A stretch of DNA of 64,000 nt from Phytophthora quininea. Its lineage: Eukaryota; Oomycota; Peronosporomycetes; Peronosporales; Peronosporaceae. Position numbers and translations under genes: made by a program. Under the pieces are notes generated by a model. The model saw only the letters and a list, made by a program, of their open reading frames with translations. It made no database searches and was not told where the DNA came from. The DNA lies in contig JAAVTG010000519.1 of the NCBI GenBank assembly GCA_011947345.1, positions 558,001-622,000 on the forward strand, written 5' to 3'. This document shows, piece by piece, positions 31,577-43,188 of the stretch (its first letter is position 1; every line of letters starts with the position of its first letter).

Positions 31577-31855
31577 ACTGGGTAGGTTTCCTTTAAAAGA
31601 ACAACGAGCTTTGGAAGGGAATTGGAAGATGCTGCAATAGCTATATCAACCCAACTTCCTGGTTGTGATGATGCAGTTCCTCTCCCATATTGAGCTAGAA
31701 TCTGCTTTAGCTCTTCTAAGGTTAATATACCAAGTGACGTATTGCGGATGGTGGTCGTCGTGCAAAGCTGAAAACGGCTGCAGCCAAAATTGCTGTTGGG
31801 CGACAAAAATCACAATACCATTTTTGCTTTTCGGGCTATTGCGATATTTGCGACC

Positions 31856-33530
31856 ATGAGGCGCTCCTCGCTGCGGCGGCCCGAGAGTCTCACGGACAAG
31901 TACCGCATCCTGGGCAAGATCGGCGAGGGCACGTACGGCATGGTATTCAAGGCCGAGGCCTTCTCGTCGGCGCTGCTGCCGCGTCCGTCCGCGTCCGGTG
32001 GCAACAGCGTGGAGGACGAGGAGCCCATGACGTTTGCCATCAAGCTGGTCAAGTCGCACAAGGAGGGCAAGAACGACGTGGTGCTGTCTAGCGCCACCAT
32101 CCGGGAGATCAAGCTACTCAGGGAGCTCCACCACGACAATGTGGTCCACCTCCACGACGTCCACGTGGACCCACGAGATAAATCGCTCGCGCTGGTCTTT
32201 GAGTACGGAGACCACGATCTGCACGACATTATCGTCCAGAGTAAACAGAAACCACTAGGAGAGTACACCCGTAAGTCACTCATGTACCAGATCCTAAAAG
32301 GCGTGGACTATATGCACGACGCCTGGGTCATGCATCGAGACATGAAGCCCCAGAACATTCTGGTGGTGGGTCACGGCCGCAAACGCGGACAGGTCAAACT
32401 GGCGGATCTAGGACTGGCGAGAATCTACAAAGAGCCCATCAAGGCACTGTCAGATGTGGAGAGAGTGGTGGTGACGCTCTGGTATCGAGCGCCGGAGCTG
32501 CTCTTGGGAGCCAAGCACTACACGAAGGCGGTGGATCTCTGGGCTGTCGGGTGCATCTTTGTGGAGCTCATCAATACGAGAGAGCTGTTTTGCGGGAAGG
32601 AAGTGGAGGGCTCGAATGCGCCGTTCCAAAAGGACCAACTGGACAAGATTTTCAAAGTGTTGGGGATGCCCACGCCGCAGACTTGGGAAGGTCTGGAGAA
32701 TCTGCCCGAGTATAACCATGTAGTGCAGATGGGGAGGGAGAGGAAGTATCCAAGTCAATCGGAACTGAAAAATGCAGTCAAGGTGGGTCCGGGTCGCGCT
32801 GGAGCTGCTCTACTTGACCTGCTGTCGAGGCTCTTGGAATATGGTGAGTTTAACGTGCATTTGATATGGAACTAGGGGCTGTGAGAGATTAAGTTGTGAC
32901 TGCTGTATAGATCCTGAAACCCGTATTACGGCGAAGGAAGCGCTCGAGCACGAGTACTTTAAGGAAATCGTACGTGATAAGAGGACTGTAAAAGTGAAAG
33001 ATCGACTGACCTTCCTTTGCTAACAGGAACCGGAGCCGCGAGACTGGGCTTTTGACGAGCCAGGCAAGGAACCCGTGTCTTTCCGCACGCAAACTGTAGA
33101 GCCTGTGGCCGACGAGAACTTGCCGTGGAAAGGCAAGAAGGACGGAGCTGCCGACGGCAAGCCTGCTGAGGGTGGCAGCCCTCACCGAGACGCGTCCAGT
33201 AGCCGCAACCAGCATCACAACGACCATCGTGGTCGCGATGCGCCTTCGCGAAGCCGCAGCCACCACAACTCTCGCGACGCCCAGCAACAGCAGCCTCGAC
33301 GCAGCGATCGCAACAACGCTGCAGATACTAACAATACTCGTGACACGAGAAGTCGGAACCAGCAGTCAGGAAATGCCCCTGCCGGCGGCAACTGGAGAGA
33401 CCGCAGCTCCAGTCGCGCAGGACAGGGCCAAGCCGCGAATTCCGGCGCAGTGACTGGCGCCAAGCGTGGCGAACGTCCCACCAGTGCTTCCAATCGCCCA
33501 CGCAGTCCAAAGCAGCCACGTCGACGGTGA
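31856..33530 (+). CDS. CDK8-like cyclin-dependent kinase
   Basis: Three exons: 31856-32843, 32911-32969, 33027-33530 (introns GTGAGT...ATAG and GTACGT...ACAG), 516 residues. Kinase features: GEGTYGMV glycine loop (~residue 22), SSATIREI in place of PSTAIRE, MHRDMKPQN catalytic loop (~160), and LADLGLAR, where DLG replaces DFG as CDK8 has DMG. VVVTLWYRAPELLLGAKHYTKAVD and KDQLDKIFKVLG are CDK8/19 signatures. CDK8 is the kinase of the Mediator module and regulates RNA polymerase II. The C-terminal 150 residues are Arg/Ser/Asn/Gln-rich and disordered. The ATG at 31856 is preferred because the kinase domain follows closely. Confidence 0.9.
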
Positions 33531-33744
33531 TGCGGCAGAATGAACGATCAGCATGTTCAAATACACTACAAAAACACTGTTGCTGCGTTTTGTTTGCCAC
33601 GCACTTGTTTCATGCCTTCGGCCCATGGCAAAAGTACATATTTTCTAAAGTGACACCTCTTCTCAAAGATCCAATCATCCATACATATTCCTATATTTCA
33701 GGACGGATGGCATCTAATGCGACAAGACCGTAGACTCTGAGTGG

Positions 33745-33763
33745 GGCACTAAGCAATTTGCCT
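33745..33763 (+). promoter_or_regulatory. Possible oomycete Inr/FPR-like core promoter
   Basis: GCACTAAGCAATTTGCC, 20-40 bases before the CCDC124 ATG, resembles the oomycete initiator plus flanking promoter region (pattern YCAYTYYNCAWTTTNYY), with a good CAATTT half and a weaker initiator half. Confidence 0.4.
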
Positions 33764-33785
33764 CAACCCAACCAATCCAACAAGC

Positions 33786-34639
33786 ATGGGCAAGAAGCAG
33801 GGCGGAACGAACACCAAGGTAGAGGCTGCCAAGGCCAAGAAGGCCGTCGCCATGGCCGCGAAGGACGCCAAGAAGGCCGCGGCCGACGCCGCCGCCGAGG
33901 ACGCCGACTGGGCGCAGGGCTCCAACGCCCGCAGCGACCGCAAGCGCGCCGACGAGGAGCGCAAACGGGCCGAGCAGGAGGCCAAGAAGGCGGAGAAGCA
34001 GAAGCTGCTGGCGCTGGAGGAGCACGCGCTAGACGAGGACAAGCACGCCATCCGCAAGCAGAAGAAGTCGACCAAGGAGGCGGCTAAGCCCTGGGAGGAG
34101 GCACTCAAACCCGCCGTCAAGAAGAACAACAGAGGCTCCAGGAAGGCCGGCGGCTTTGCGTCGCTGCAGGCCAGTGGTGGCAGCAGTGACAAGCTCACAC
34201 AAGCGGAGCGGAGCGCTCTCCAGGAGGCCGAAACGGCCCGCACAGCCAACAAGCCCGGCAAGAAGGACATTAAGTTCGACACCAATTTCTCGGCCAACAA
34301 GAACAGGAACAATGGCGAGCCCACAGAGGCTCGTAGTCTGGACGCCGCTTTAGATCTGCTGTCGGTAAACGACCAGGAGCTGGGCAAGCACCCGGAACGT
34401 CGTGCCAAGGCTGCGTACAAGGCGTTCGAAGAGGTCATGCTGCCCCAGATCAAGGAGGACTTCCTGGGACTCAAGCTGTCGCAGTACAAGCAAAAGCTAA
34501 GCGAGATGGTAACGTGGTTTGATGGGGATACTGTTGTGGAAAAGGGTATTGACTGTGTGCTTTGTGTCTGTAGTGGCGCCGCTCCCCGGACAATCCGTTG
34601 AACCAGGAGCACTTGGCGTACAACGCCAAAACCAAGTAG
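33786..34639 (+). CDS. CCDC124 / Lso2-family ribosome-associated protein
   Basis: Two exons, 33786-34508 and 34574-34639 (65-nt intron, phase 0), 262 residues. The N-terminal half is an Ala/Lys/Glu-rich coiled coil. The C-terminal domain has RAKAAYKAFEEVMLP and, across the intron, WRRSPDNPLNQEHLAYNAK, the CCDC124 signature. CCDC124/Lso2 binds the ribosomal A site and intersubunit region to protect dormant ribosomes and help restart translation. The intron falls immediately before the invariant Trp-Arg-x-Ser-Pro motif, which supports the splice call. Confidence 0.9.
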
Positions 34640-34802
34640 AGCGTCTGGTTTGGCTGCCGAGAGAGGGCAATGTAATTTGACTGCTGCTGCAGGCTGAACA
34701 TTTTGATCGTGTTGCTGGCGTGTTGTTTACCGGTACAGCAAGTATCGTTTTGCCATGCATTACTTTCTCCAAGCAGATCGTGTGGGTTTTCAATTCCTCA
34801 CC

Positions 34803-36718
34803 TCATTTCTTGGGCGTCGTATCAGCCAGCAGACGCTCCATGTCGATGAGACTGTCAACCAGCAGCTCCTTGAGCTGAGGAAGGTCCTTGCGATAGCTGG
34901 AGAGCTGGAACGCCGAGCCCTCCTTCTCGATTCCATACCCGATGCCGTAGCAGTCTTCGTTCACGGGACCAAAGCTGCCACCTTCGAGCGCAGGGCTCGA
35001 TAGCGTGCTCGTCGACAAGATGATTTTGCTCATAATCTGATGGGCTGGCAACGTGTACAGCTCCGGCACTTCCATGCCCTGCAATTCCGCAACCGCTCGC
35101 AGTCCAAAGAGGTGGCGATCGAAGCCCTGGCCCATGACGCCATTCTTGGTCAGCTCGCTGTGTTTCGTCACTGCAGCGCGCAGAGCATTTGCTTTCTCCG
35201 TGTCTGATTTTGAAGCGTCCACCATGGTGCGAACGAAATTCACGGCCTCATTCGTGCAGCTACGAACAGTCTCAGTACGCCCGTGCTTGAAGGCTGCGGT
35301 GCTTGCGCTCTCGTACGTAGCTACAAACTTCTGGTGCAGTTTAAAGTGCGCCAGCTGAATCGTCATTTGCATGAGTCCGTCCGTACCAATATTGTACTGC
35401 TTTCCTACAGCTCTCGTCACTGGCGTTTCAGCACACGCCACCAGCAACGTAGACGTCCATTTATCGAACGTCTTTTTGGCTTCCTTTAGCAACTGCGTCG
35501 TCTCGCCAGTTAGCTCCCATTTGAGCTCCTTCGGCTTAACCTCATTGCTCGCCGTCAGTACCGGGTACTTGACGCTGTCATTGTACAGCTCATTCAAGTA
35601 CCTCAACACGGCAACGCCATCGCCCCACGCATGCTCGAAATTCACCGACGCCGTGCCGTTGGCAGCGACAATCAGTTGGAAACTCTTGTCGAACCAGTGA
35701 TTGCTGCCATCTCCAACTAAGAAGGTGCGACTCACTTGCTCCGGAGTTTCAGGAGACCTGTGCTCCAAACTCACCACGAACAGAGCGCTGTCAATCTGCT
35801 TCAGTGTGGCTTTGTTCACCCCGTTGGTCTCTAATTTATCGCGCGCATTGGCCCACGAATCTCTATTCATCGTGGTCATGAGCCCCATACCCGGTGCGTC
35901 TGCAGTTCCCTTTACCAACGGTTCCTTCAAAATGGCGTCAATGTTGGCCAAAATCTGTTCGTCAGAAACAGCGTTTCCGTCGTCTTTCAACACGTCAAGA
36001 GTGTAGAATTTGCTTCCTCGTTGCACCACAATGTGCTTGGATCCGGACGAGATTTTCAGCTCATCCTGCCCGAATTTCGGCAGTCTCGTGCTCAAGAATA
36101 AGTTCTTGTACTGGGACATATCCAAAGGATACGCCCCCAACGCCGCTGCGCCATAAAAAGAAACGCTTTCTGGCAGCAGTCTGCAAAAGTACTGGAAGGG
36201 CTTCGTTTTCGTGGTGTGCGGTTTCGTGTGGAAGATGTCGGGCTCTAGCTGGCCGTCTCGTAAAGTGCGGTAGACTCGCACCGATGACGCAATCAGGGAG
36301 GCGGCCCGCTGCCGCTGGGAGTTCTTGGCGGCTACGGGGTCCATCTTGAGCTTGATCTGCGGATTGTAGTTGACCACCAGCGGCTGGCGGTCATTCAGAT
36401 ACATCTCCAACCACCACTGGTTGATGTACGACGTGTGCTTGTTGGCGTCGTCGCGTGCCTTCAGAGCGCGCTGCAGATCGGGCCCTACCCCGTTCTGGAA
36501 CTCTTTCACTGCGCGCTGGGTTTCCTGGAACTGCTGGGGGACACCACCGGTTCCACGGCGGCCAGGTAGCGCGCGAGCGAGTCTTCGAGCTTGGGGATCG
36601 GCAGGCGCGTCAGCGACTTCTGGAAATGGTAGGTCGGAATGATGGTCTCTTGCACGTACGAGGAGAACCGGCGCAGGTGCGCGCGAGTGCGCATTGAGCC
36701 TGCCGACACCCGCAGCAT
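34803..36718 (-). CDS. CPT2: Carnitine O-palmitoyltransferase 2-like
   Basis: Minus strand, single exon, 638 residues when the shortage in the G5 run at 36536-36540 is allowed for. The start MLRVSAGSMRTRAHLRRFSS looks like a mitochondrial presequence. PTYHFQKSLTRLPIPKLEDS, KHTSYINQWWLEMYL, AYPLDMSQYKNLF, SENRD-like NRDSWANARDK and the catalytic FEHAWGDGVAVLRY (His ~362) follow CPT2 closely, ending with the FGPVNEDCYGIGYGI acyltransferase motif. CPT2 regenerates acyl-CoA in the matrix for beta-oxidation. The upstream ~110 residues of the long alternative frame (to 36836) are out of frame with the protein and are not used. Confidence 0.9.
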
Positions 36719-36916
36719 AGTTGACGTCGCCAGGAATGCGGAATCGATAGTGAAGATCTTGCGTCGACGGGGCACGTCGGAATCCATGCAAAACTTCAAC
36801 GTGTATAGTGAAACTAAGAGGTTTTGTTTCTACCAATCATACCGTGTCATATGATTGTGTAAGATTCGAGTAAGGATTTGTAGACGAAGAGTTTCATTTT
36901 GCGAACCGACGTGAAC

Positions 36917-38866
36917 ATGCTCCGCGGTGGTGTGTTGCTGGCCGCCTACGCAGCGACAGCGAGCGCTTTAGACCTCCTGCAGCTGCGTACAATCTCTCCG
37001 TTTACTTCACAGCAATTCCAAGTCGCTTCAGCAGCGGTTGGAGAAGAGCTACAGCGAGTCTCGTGGCAGACATCCAAGTATTCCCACGTCACAGGCCAGT
37101 TGGAGGTGCAACAAGCGACAGCGACACCAGAGCAGAATCTACAATTGATCAAGGCAAAACCCACTGAAGACTGTACAAGTTTCCAGTCAGTGCATACCGA
37201 AAAACTCACAAACACAGCTCTACTATTGGACCGCAGTGCTCGCTGCAGTGTGCAGCAACAAGCTGTCGCGGCGGAGCAAGCAGGCGCATCGCTAGTGGTG
37301 ATTCGAGATACGATTGCTGGAGCTTTTAGCGAGGTTAATTTGGCTCAGAGTGGCAGTTATTATGACTGTGCTCTTGGAGAAGAGGCGGTGACCGCGGACA
37401 GTTCTGCGTTCCCGGAACTGGACGATCCTTTAGCAGCCTGGACGTGCACGTTGAAGCCGCAATGCGCGACAAATGCCTGCGTATTAACGGGCAAGACGAC
37501 GAGCAGGCAGAAATTTCAAGCCTGCTGCTTTACGAGCAATTGGTTACAGATGCAGCACAGAGAAGTGATGGAGCAGACAGCCACGAGGACGGCGATTCCT
37601 GTCGTTCTTGTTGCGTTTCAAGATGGAAAGCGGATTAACACTGTCTTGGACACGGTTGGAGAGGAAAACGTGCGCGTGTGGGCATTCAACCCGGAAGAGA
37701 ATCCATGGAATGTGTCAATGTTCGTGACCTGGCTGCTTGGTGTAATCACTGTCATGGGCGCGGCATATCGATCCTGTAGCGAAGAACGACAGCTTTCATA
37801 TGAAAAAGTCGCGCGGATATTGTCGGGAACGCTCGGACGTAGCCCGTCTAGCAGTGAAATTTCTACCATCGTCGACTCCACTGCAGAAGCTGATGGATAC
37901 GTTAGCATGGACGACGATCGACTGGAGCTGAGCAGCAGACACGCGGTTTATTTTCTGGTCGGTGCTTCGAGCTTCCTCGTACTGCTGTACTACGTGCATT
38001 TGGCACTGGTGCTCAGCGTTTTATTCGCAGTCGGCGCAAGTGCCGCTCTTACTCACGTATTTACGTTACCTCTTGTAGCTTGGCTGGCATCTCCTAGCAG
38101 CAGCATGCTGCAATCGTTTCTTCTGTTTCTTGCCACATTGGTAGCTCCAGCAATTGGATTATTCTGGTTTCTGGAGCGCAACCAGCCGTGGATTTGGCCG
38201 ATCCAGGATTTCATCGCGCTGATGATCTGCGTCGTGTTCATCGATGTGGTTCGACTACCAAATCTACGCGTCGCTACAATTCTGCTGCTCACTGCCTTCG
38301 TGTACGACGTCTTCTTTGTCTACATCTCGCCGCTGGTTTTCGGCTCAAACGTAATGATTGATGTAGCGGCTGGCGGTGGAGGCATGCAGCTCAATGCTCA
38401 AGCTGCTGATACCAGACAGTTCAATCCCCAACCGATGCCAATGGTTCTTAGCGTTCCACTGACATTCTCAGTCTATGGCGGTGAGGCATTGCTTGGACTG
38501 GGAGATATCATCATTCCCGGTTTGCTTGTTGCTTTCTGCGTTCGCTACGACTATAGCTGTGGACATCCAATCTCGCGTGGATACTTCATCGTTGCTGCTA
38601 GCGCGTATGCAGTTGGCTTGATGACCGCAAACATCATGGCAGTCGTACTTCGCTTCGTTGTTGCCGGTCAACCCGCGCTAATGTACGTCGTTCCAACGAT
38701 GTTGCTGGCGGTGCTGGGCTTTGCCACGATCAACGAAGACCTGGCGGATATGTGGGATGATCCGACATGCTTCCGTAGACAATATACGTGCCATGCTGCA
38801 GAACTAGAAGAAGCTGAACGAGAGGCAGAGCGGCAAGGCGAGCAACGGCCATTGCTAGCTGAGTAG
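36917..38866 (+). CDS. Signal peptide peptidase-like (SPPL2-type) aspartic intramembrane protease
   Basis: 649 residues, single exon. Signal peptide (GGVLLAAYAATASA), then a luminal protease-associated domain of about 230 residues with several Cys, then about nine membrane segments. Active-site motifs of family A22B are all present: FVYDVFFVY (YD ~462), LGLGDIIIPG (GxGD ~527) and QPALMYVVP (PAL ~587). A signal peptide plus PA domain places it with SPPL2 rather than ER-resident SPP. Such enzymes cleave type II membrane-protein stubs in endosomes/lysosomes. The tail is Glu/Arg-rich and ends in PLLAE, a possible dileucine-like sorting signal. Divergent from CPT2 with about 200 bp between starts. 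Confidence 0.92.
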   Translation: MLRGGVLLAAYAATASALDLLQLRTISPFTSQQFQVASAAVGEELQRVSWQTSKYSHVTGQLEVQQATATPEQNLQLIKAKPTEDCTSFQSVHTEKLTNTALLLDRSARCSVQQQAVAAEQAGASLVVIRDTIAGAFSEVNLAQSGSYYDCALGEEAVTADSSAFPELDDPLAAWTCTLKPQCATNACVLTGKTTSRQKFQACCFTSNWLQMQHREVMEQTATRTAIPVVLVAFQDGKRINTVLDTVGEENVRVWAFNPEENPWNVSMFVTWLLGVITVMGAAYRSCSEERQLSYEKVARILSGTLGRSPSSSEISTIVDSTAEADGYVSMDDDRLELSSRHAVYFLVGASSFLVLLYYVHLALVLSVLFAVGASAALTHVFTLPLVAWLASPSSSMLQSFLLFLATLVAPAIGLFWFLERNQPWIWPIQDFIALMICVVFIDVVRLPNLRVATILLLTAFVYDVFFVYISPLVFGSNVMIDVAAGGGGMQLNAQAADTRQFNPQPMPMVLSVPLTFSVYGGEALLGLGDIIIPGLLVAFCVRYDYSCGHPISRGYFIVAASAYAVGLMTANIMAVVLRFVVAGQPALMYVVPTMLLAVLGFATINEDLADMWDDPTCFRRQYTCHAAELEEAEREAERQGEQRPLLAE

Positions 38867-38927
38867 GAATAGTAAAGATATTTCATTGAAAACGGAGGTA
38901 GACATACAAAAGCACCCTCTTCGACGC

Positions 38928-41344
38928 TTACGACTTCAGCAGGAGCTTTTCTCGCTCTGAATAGAGTCTGCAAAACACACAACATATTCTCAGTCGCTTG
39001 TGAGCAAAACGTGCATCCCAGCACCGCAATCTTACCTCTGAAACTCGTCATTCGAGATTGACAACATGGAACCATCCATCACCGTAATAAACTCGATTGC
39101 ACTGCGCAAGTTCACGAAACAGTAGCCGGCCCTGTCCACCAAAAGAATCAGCTACTGAAACCCGTTGAAAACTCCATCTAGCACGCACTTTGACATGAGG
39201 TCCGCCTGGTTGCGGTACGCTGAGATGTACTCGCAGTTGGAATGCAGTCGCGGGATCTGCGAGTGAAGCACAATGTAGATGAAGACCGGGAGGAAATCGT
39301 CGGCTCCTGGACGGCTGCCTGCGTCACCACGCGACAAGTTGAGCACACTGAAAATCACACTGCAGCAGCGAACGATACAGTTGATTTTGTCCCCGGTGAA
39401 CGGAAGGAGTTGATCCGTCGCAGTTCGTCTTCCGCCATGGACCAGACCACTTCGTTCCGCATGCAAGGTTTGATGTCCAACATGGCTGGCGTGATGAACT
39501 AAGGGTGAAGCAAAGTTTAGCAGGGTGGAAACCAATTCTACTAGCCTGTTGCGTACCGACAAAAGTTGCATACGTCGAAGCAGAACCTCGTCCTCCTGAT
39601 GCCATTGCTGACACTCCTTCAGCTGATAGAACGCGATCTCGGAGACTTTGTCCATCACGTATTTTTCGATGCCGTCGCGTGCTTTGATCAGTTTGGCCTC
39701 AGATGCGTGGCGCCAAGCTGGATGGTCCTGTAGTAAATCGTCCATACTCTCAAAGAACCGGTTGCACCGGCGTCGGAATTCGTGCTTCCCGTAGAAGTCG
39801 TACTCCACGTAGTCCGTCGAGCGGGGCGGTTGGCCGTCGCCTCGAGGTCCCAAGATGGAACCTACAAACATGCGGATTTTATCCAAAATGTCGCGGGAAG
39901 CAGGCAAGCTGATGCGCTGAAGGAATTCTCCGTAAGTCAGGCTGTCCTCATCTACGGGATCACTAGTCTTCTTCTTGTTGGATTTAGCCTTTTGTGCCTC
40001 GTCGACATCGGCAAACAAGTTACGTTGGCTCCGACTCCGCGTGGATACATTTGAGCCCCCGTGTCTGCAAAACTCATGCCGTCGTCCTCACCGCTGGTGC
40101 TGCCTTTCCCCAGACTTCCGTGGGCGCTTAGAAGAGATGTTTCTGCAGTCTGGTTGCTCTCGCTGTCGTCGTCATTGTTGCGCAATAAGCCGAGGTCACT
40201 AACACTCAATCTCCCCGACATTGTGCGGTTGGACTTGCGAAGAAAGCCCGCCGATCTGGCGAACACTTCTTCAGTAGGACTGCTGTCTTGACGCTCGAGC
40301 GAAGGGCGCCGCTTGACAAGTGCTGGGCTTCGTGGGGGCCTTGAAATCGGTTCACCCACGTCTCCAAAAAGCGACGAACCAGACGAACTTGTCGCTGTGC
40401 TGACACTATAGACGCTGGCGTTGGCGCTGGATCGAACCGAGTTAGTATCTGGGTGAGGGTCGTACAAAAGGTGATCTAATCTATCGTTCACAACGTCTTC
40501 GCCATTCTTTTCAAGTTCAGTCGGTACGTCGTCTCGGAGTGACTCCACCGCTCTCTCTACGCGCTCGCACTGGAATCCCATTGAATCCAAGCGTGCCTCC
40601 AGCATCTTCTGTGCAGGCTCTACCAAACCCACGGCGCCTGGATAATCCCTCACAGAGCTCAAAGACTTGCTGTTCTGCTTGCACTTGCTCTTTACGCGAC
40701 CAAAGAAGCTGTCGTCATTGTCATCTTCCAGCACGCGTCCAGACTCTACAACGGGTAACGCTTCAGAAGCGCCAACACAATCCCCGTTGCCGCCGCGTAG
40801 ATCTTGGCAATGACCTCGTCCTGCTTCTCCACTGCAGTGGTGAGGAACTGGCAGCGTTCCCGAAGACGCACCAGCTCCAGATCTCGAGCTAGTAGCGCAC
40901 TGGTGAGATCAGCAACCTCGCTCCGTAGATAGTCGTTAGTACGACGCAGCTGCTCAAGCTCGTCCCGATTGACAGCAGCTCCAATTTCACTCTGAGTGCC
41001 TTGGTCCGACTCTACAGAAAGCCCCCGATCCAGAGCACTGTCGATCTTGGCAGACGAATCCAGCAGCTCCACTTCAACTTCCTCGTCCGAAGAGCCCAAG
41101 CCAAAGGCGTCGGTCGCCCTCTCCCTGGAGTCATCTGTACAGACATATGCAATCATTTTCATGACCAATATCATACAATTACGTTAGATGTTATCAACCC
41201 AAAGAAGCTGTCAACAGTCGCCACTTGTGCGACGGCCTGTGAAGCTCTGCAGTTGCTACAAAGTAGACTGCATCCTTGGTATGTACTATGGGAGTCTGCT
41301 TACTAGCTGTACGTACCGGCATCAACGACGGAAGCGTCCCGCAT
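38928..41344 (-). CDS. Coiled-coil VPS9-domain protein (Rab5-type GEF)
   Basis: Four exons on the minus strand: 41344-41317, 41134-39189, 39131-39036, 38967-38928, 703 residues. Introns start GTACGT, GTGCGT and GTAAGA. An acidic N-terminus is followed by a coiled coil (residues ~60-115) and a long Ser-rich linker. A helical-bundle-plus-VPS9 domain in the last ~280 residues shows GADDFLPVFIYIVLHSQIP, LHSNCEYISAYR and, across intron 2, AGYCFVNLRSAIEFI, including the conserved Asp and Tyr of Rab5 GEFs. Two one-base shortages (C4 at 40782-40785 and C5 at 40056-40060) break the frame; allowing both makes every exon phase fit. Confidence 0.88.
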
Positions 41345-41582
41345 GGCCGTCGACAGCGCAGAGTCCGCAGCTCTTCGCTCTGTTCTCTGTGCCGCAAATT
41401 TTGTCAGCGGCTTGGCTCGGCAAAAAGTCGTGTGCATGGCTACACCAAGAAGTCGTGTGCATTTAAAAGACTACCTGGTAGTCCTTGACGGAAAGCATAC
41501 CAGGAGGTTAATATCATGAAGTCACTGGACCGCGGACTGACTACCTGGTCATCAACTGGTCGGATGCAGGACGAAGGCAACG

Positions 41583-42812
41583 ATGGACGCATTGAAGATG
41601 CCGGACGAACGCTTGGCTGAGTGCCTGGCTGGCTGTGGCTGCCAGTTGTTAAAATGTACTGCCGCAGCACGCCCACGCCTGGCGGTGGAGGAAACCTGCC
41701 ACCCTTGCTGCCGTTTGCTACTACCACGTCCGCTGCCCCGCCACCACCGAATGCCGCACCGTTCACGACGCCCAAGATCAAGAAGAAGCAGGGCAGGACG
41801 ATTTCGATCACGGAGCGGAAGCAGCTCGTGCGCAAGTCGTCCGGCACAGCCAAGAGCGTCGCGGCCAAGCACAATCTGCACAGGAACACCGTCTCCAGTA
41901 CCGGAGACGCAAGGCCACCGGCGAGTCGTTAGCGGACAAACCGAAGGGACGGAAGAAGATCTGGACGCTCGCGGTGGTTCTCCTGGCAATCTTGGCGGTG
42001 CCTTTCAAGCGGGGCTGGATCTCGTGGCCCGTGTCCTGCGAGCTGGCATCTGCCTCTCCACCTTCCGTCCTTTGAGGACGGCCGTCGAAGCCCGCTTGGA
42101 GACCACCACCGTGGTGGACTTCTGGTTCGCTGGTGGTGAAAAATAAGTGCTGGACTACATCAATTTGGCGAAGACGCGAATATGTTCTTCATCTCCAACC
42201 CAGCGATAGTGAAGGCGCTCATCGCCGCGGCCGACCGCATCGACGAGAAGATTGTAATCTTCACGGACCTCACCATGCTCCGCGGCAAGGGCAACGCGAG
42301 TTTGAAGGAGCTGCTTGTACACGGCAAGTTTGAAATCTACCACTACACCAACACCATGCACGTCAAGACCATTTGGATCGACCGCCGGATCATGCTCCAC
42401 GGCTCGGCCAACTGGTCGATCCAAGGACTCCGCGGCCCGAACATCGAGTTCACCATGGTGCTCGCTGGGCCCATTGGTACGTTTGATTGTATTATTTCGT
42501 GCGTCACTCACTTACTCCAATGTTGCTTTCGTCAAAGTGGCCGAGACAGAGGCCGTGCTGCTGAAGTTCATCGCTCAGGCGGGTTTGAACACGGAAACAC
42601 CGCTCCTTCAGATCGCGGCTGAAGCATTGGCCGTCGACAACAGAGCTGGCGAAGCTGAGGAGAAGGCGGCTGTGCTGGACGATGAAACTGAGGAGAAAGC
42701 GGCCGTGCCGGCTCATGTTGAGATGGAGAATATCTCCCTGCAGCAGCTGCCGTTTTGGCAGTTGAAGGAGAAGACCATCTTCCGCACCACGTTGGAGAGC
42801 CTGCACAGATGA
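41583..42812 (+). pseudogene. PLD-like (single HKD) protein with an HTH-like 5' segment, frame-broken
   Basis: The 3' half (42182-42476 and 42538-42812, intron 42477-42537) is a phospholipase D-like domain of the MitoPLD/Nuc type: ISNPAIVKALIAAADRI, EKIVIFTD and one HKD motif spread over MHVKTIWIDRR...GSANWS. It ends in an acidic Ala/Glu tail. Upstream, in other frames, TISITERKQLVRKS and VAAKHNLHRNTVS look like a transposase-type helix-turn-helix. The parts are not joined by one open frame: there is a stop before the PLD region and a one-base shift near 41892. Either a decayed chimera or two neighbouring fragments. Confidence 0.55.
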
Positions 42813-43188
42813 CAAGATGATGGAGGGTATCTGTTTGAACAGTGCACTCACACCGCTACCGGTGGATACGAACTTCCTCATCCCCAGGAATGAACCAAGT
42901 TTGCTAAGTGGAAAAATGATGTCGCCTTTTTGCTCTCTCGTCGAGCTTGGCCCGCGAATTCGTGAGTTCTCCTCCTCCTCTCTCTTCGTCCTCCGAAGTA
43001 TCGTCGTGGCCTCGCAAGTGGCGGTGCACGCCCACGCGCGCGGAGGAGGCGATCTTGCGGAGCAGCATGGAGAGGGAGGAGCTGTGGACGGAGGAAGAGA
43101 CCCCGCGGGGTTTTTGTGTTGGTAACTGCGGACCATAAAAGGGCACGAAAGATGGCTACCATATCTTTCGACTCAAAAGAAGATCGCT

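Noticed and set aside
34803..36836. 677-residue reading for CPT2 in one frame from 36836
   Set aside because: Its first ~110 residues do not match the family, while the other frame (36718 onward) gives the presequence and the LPIPKLED motif.
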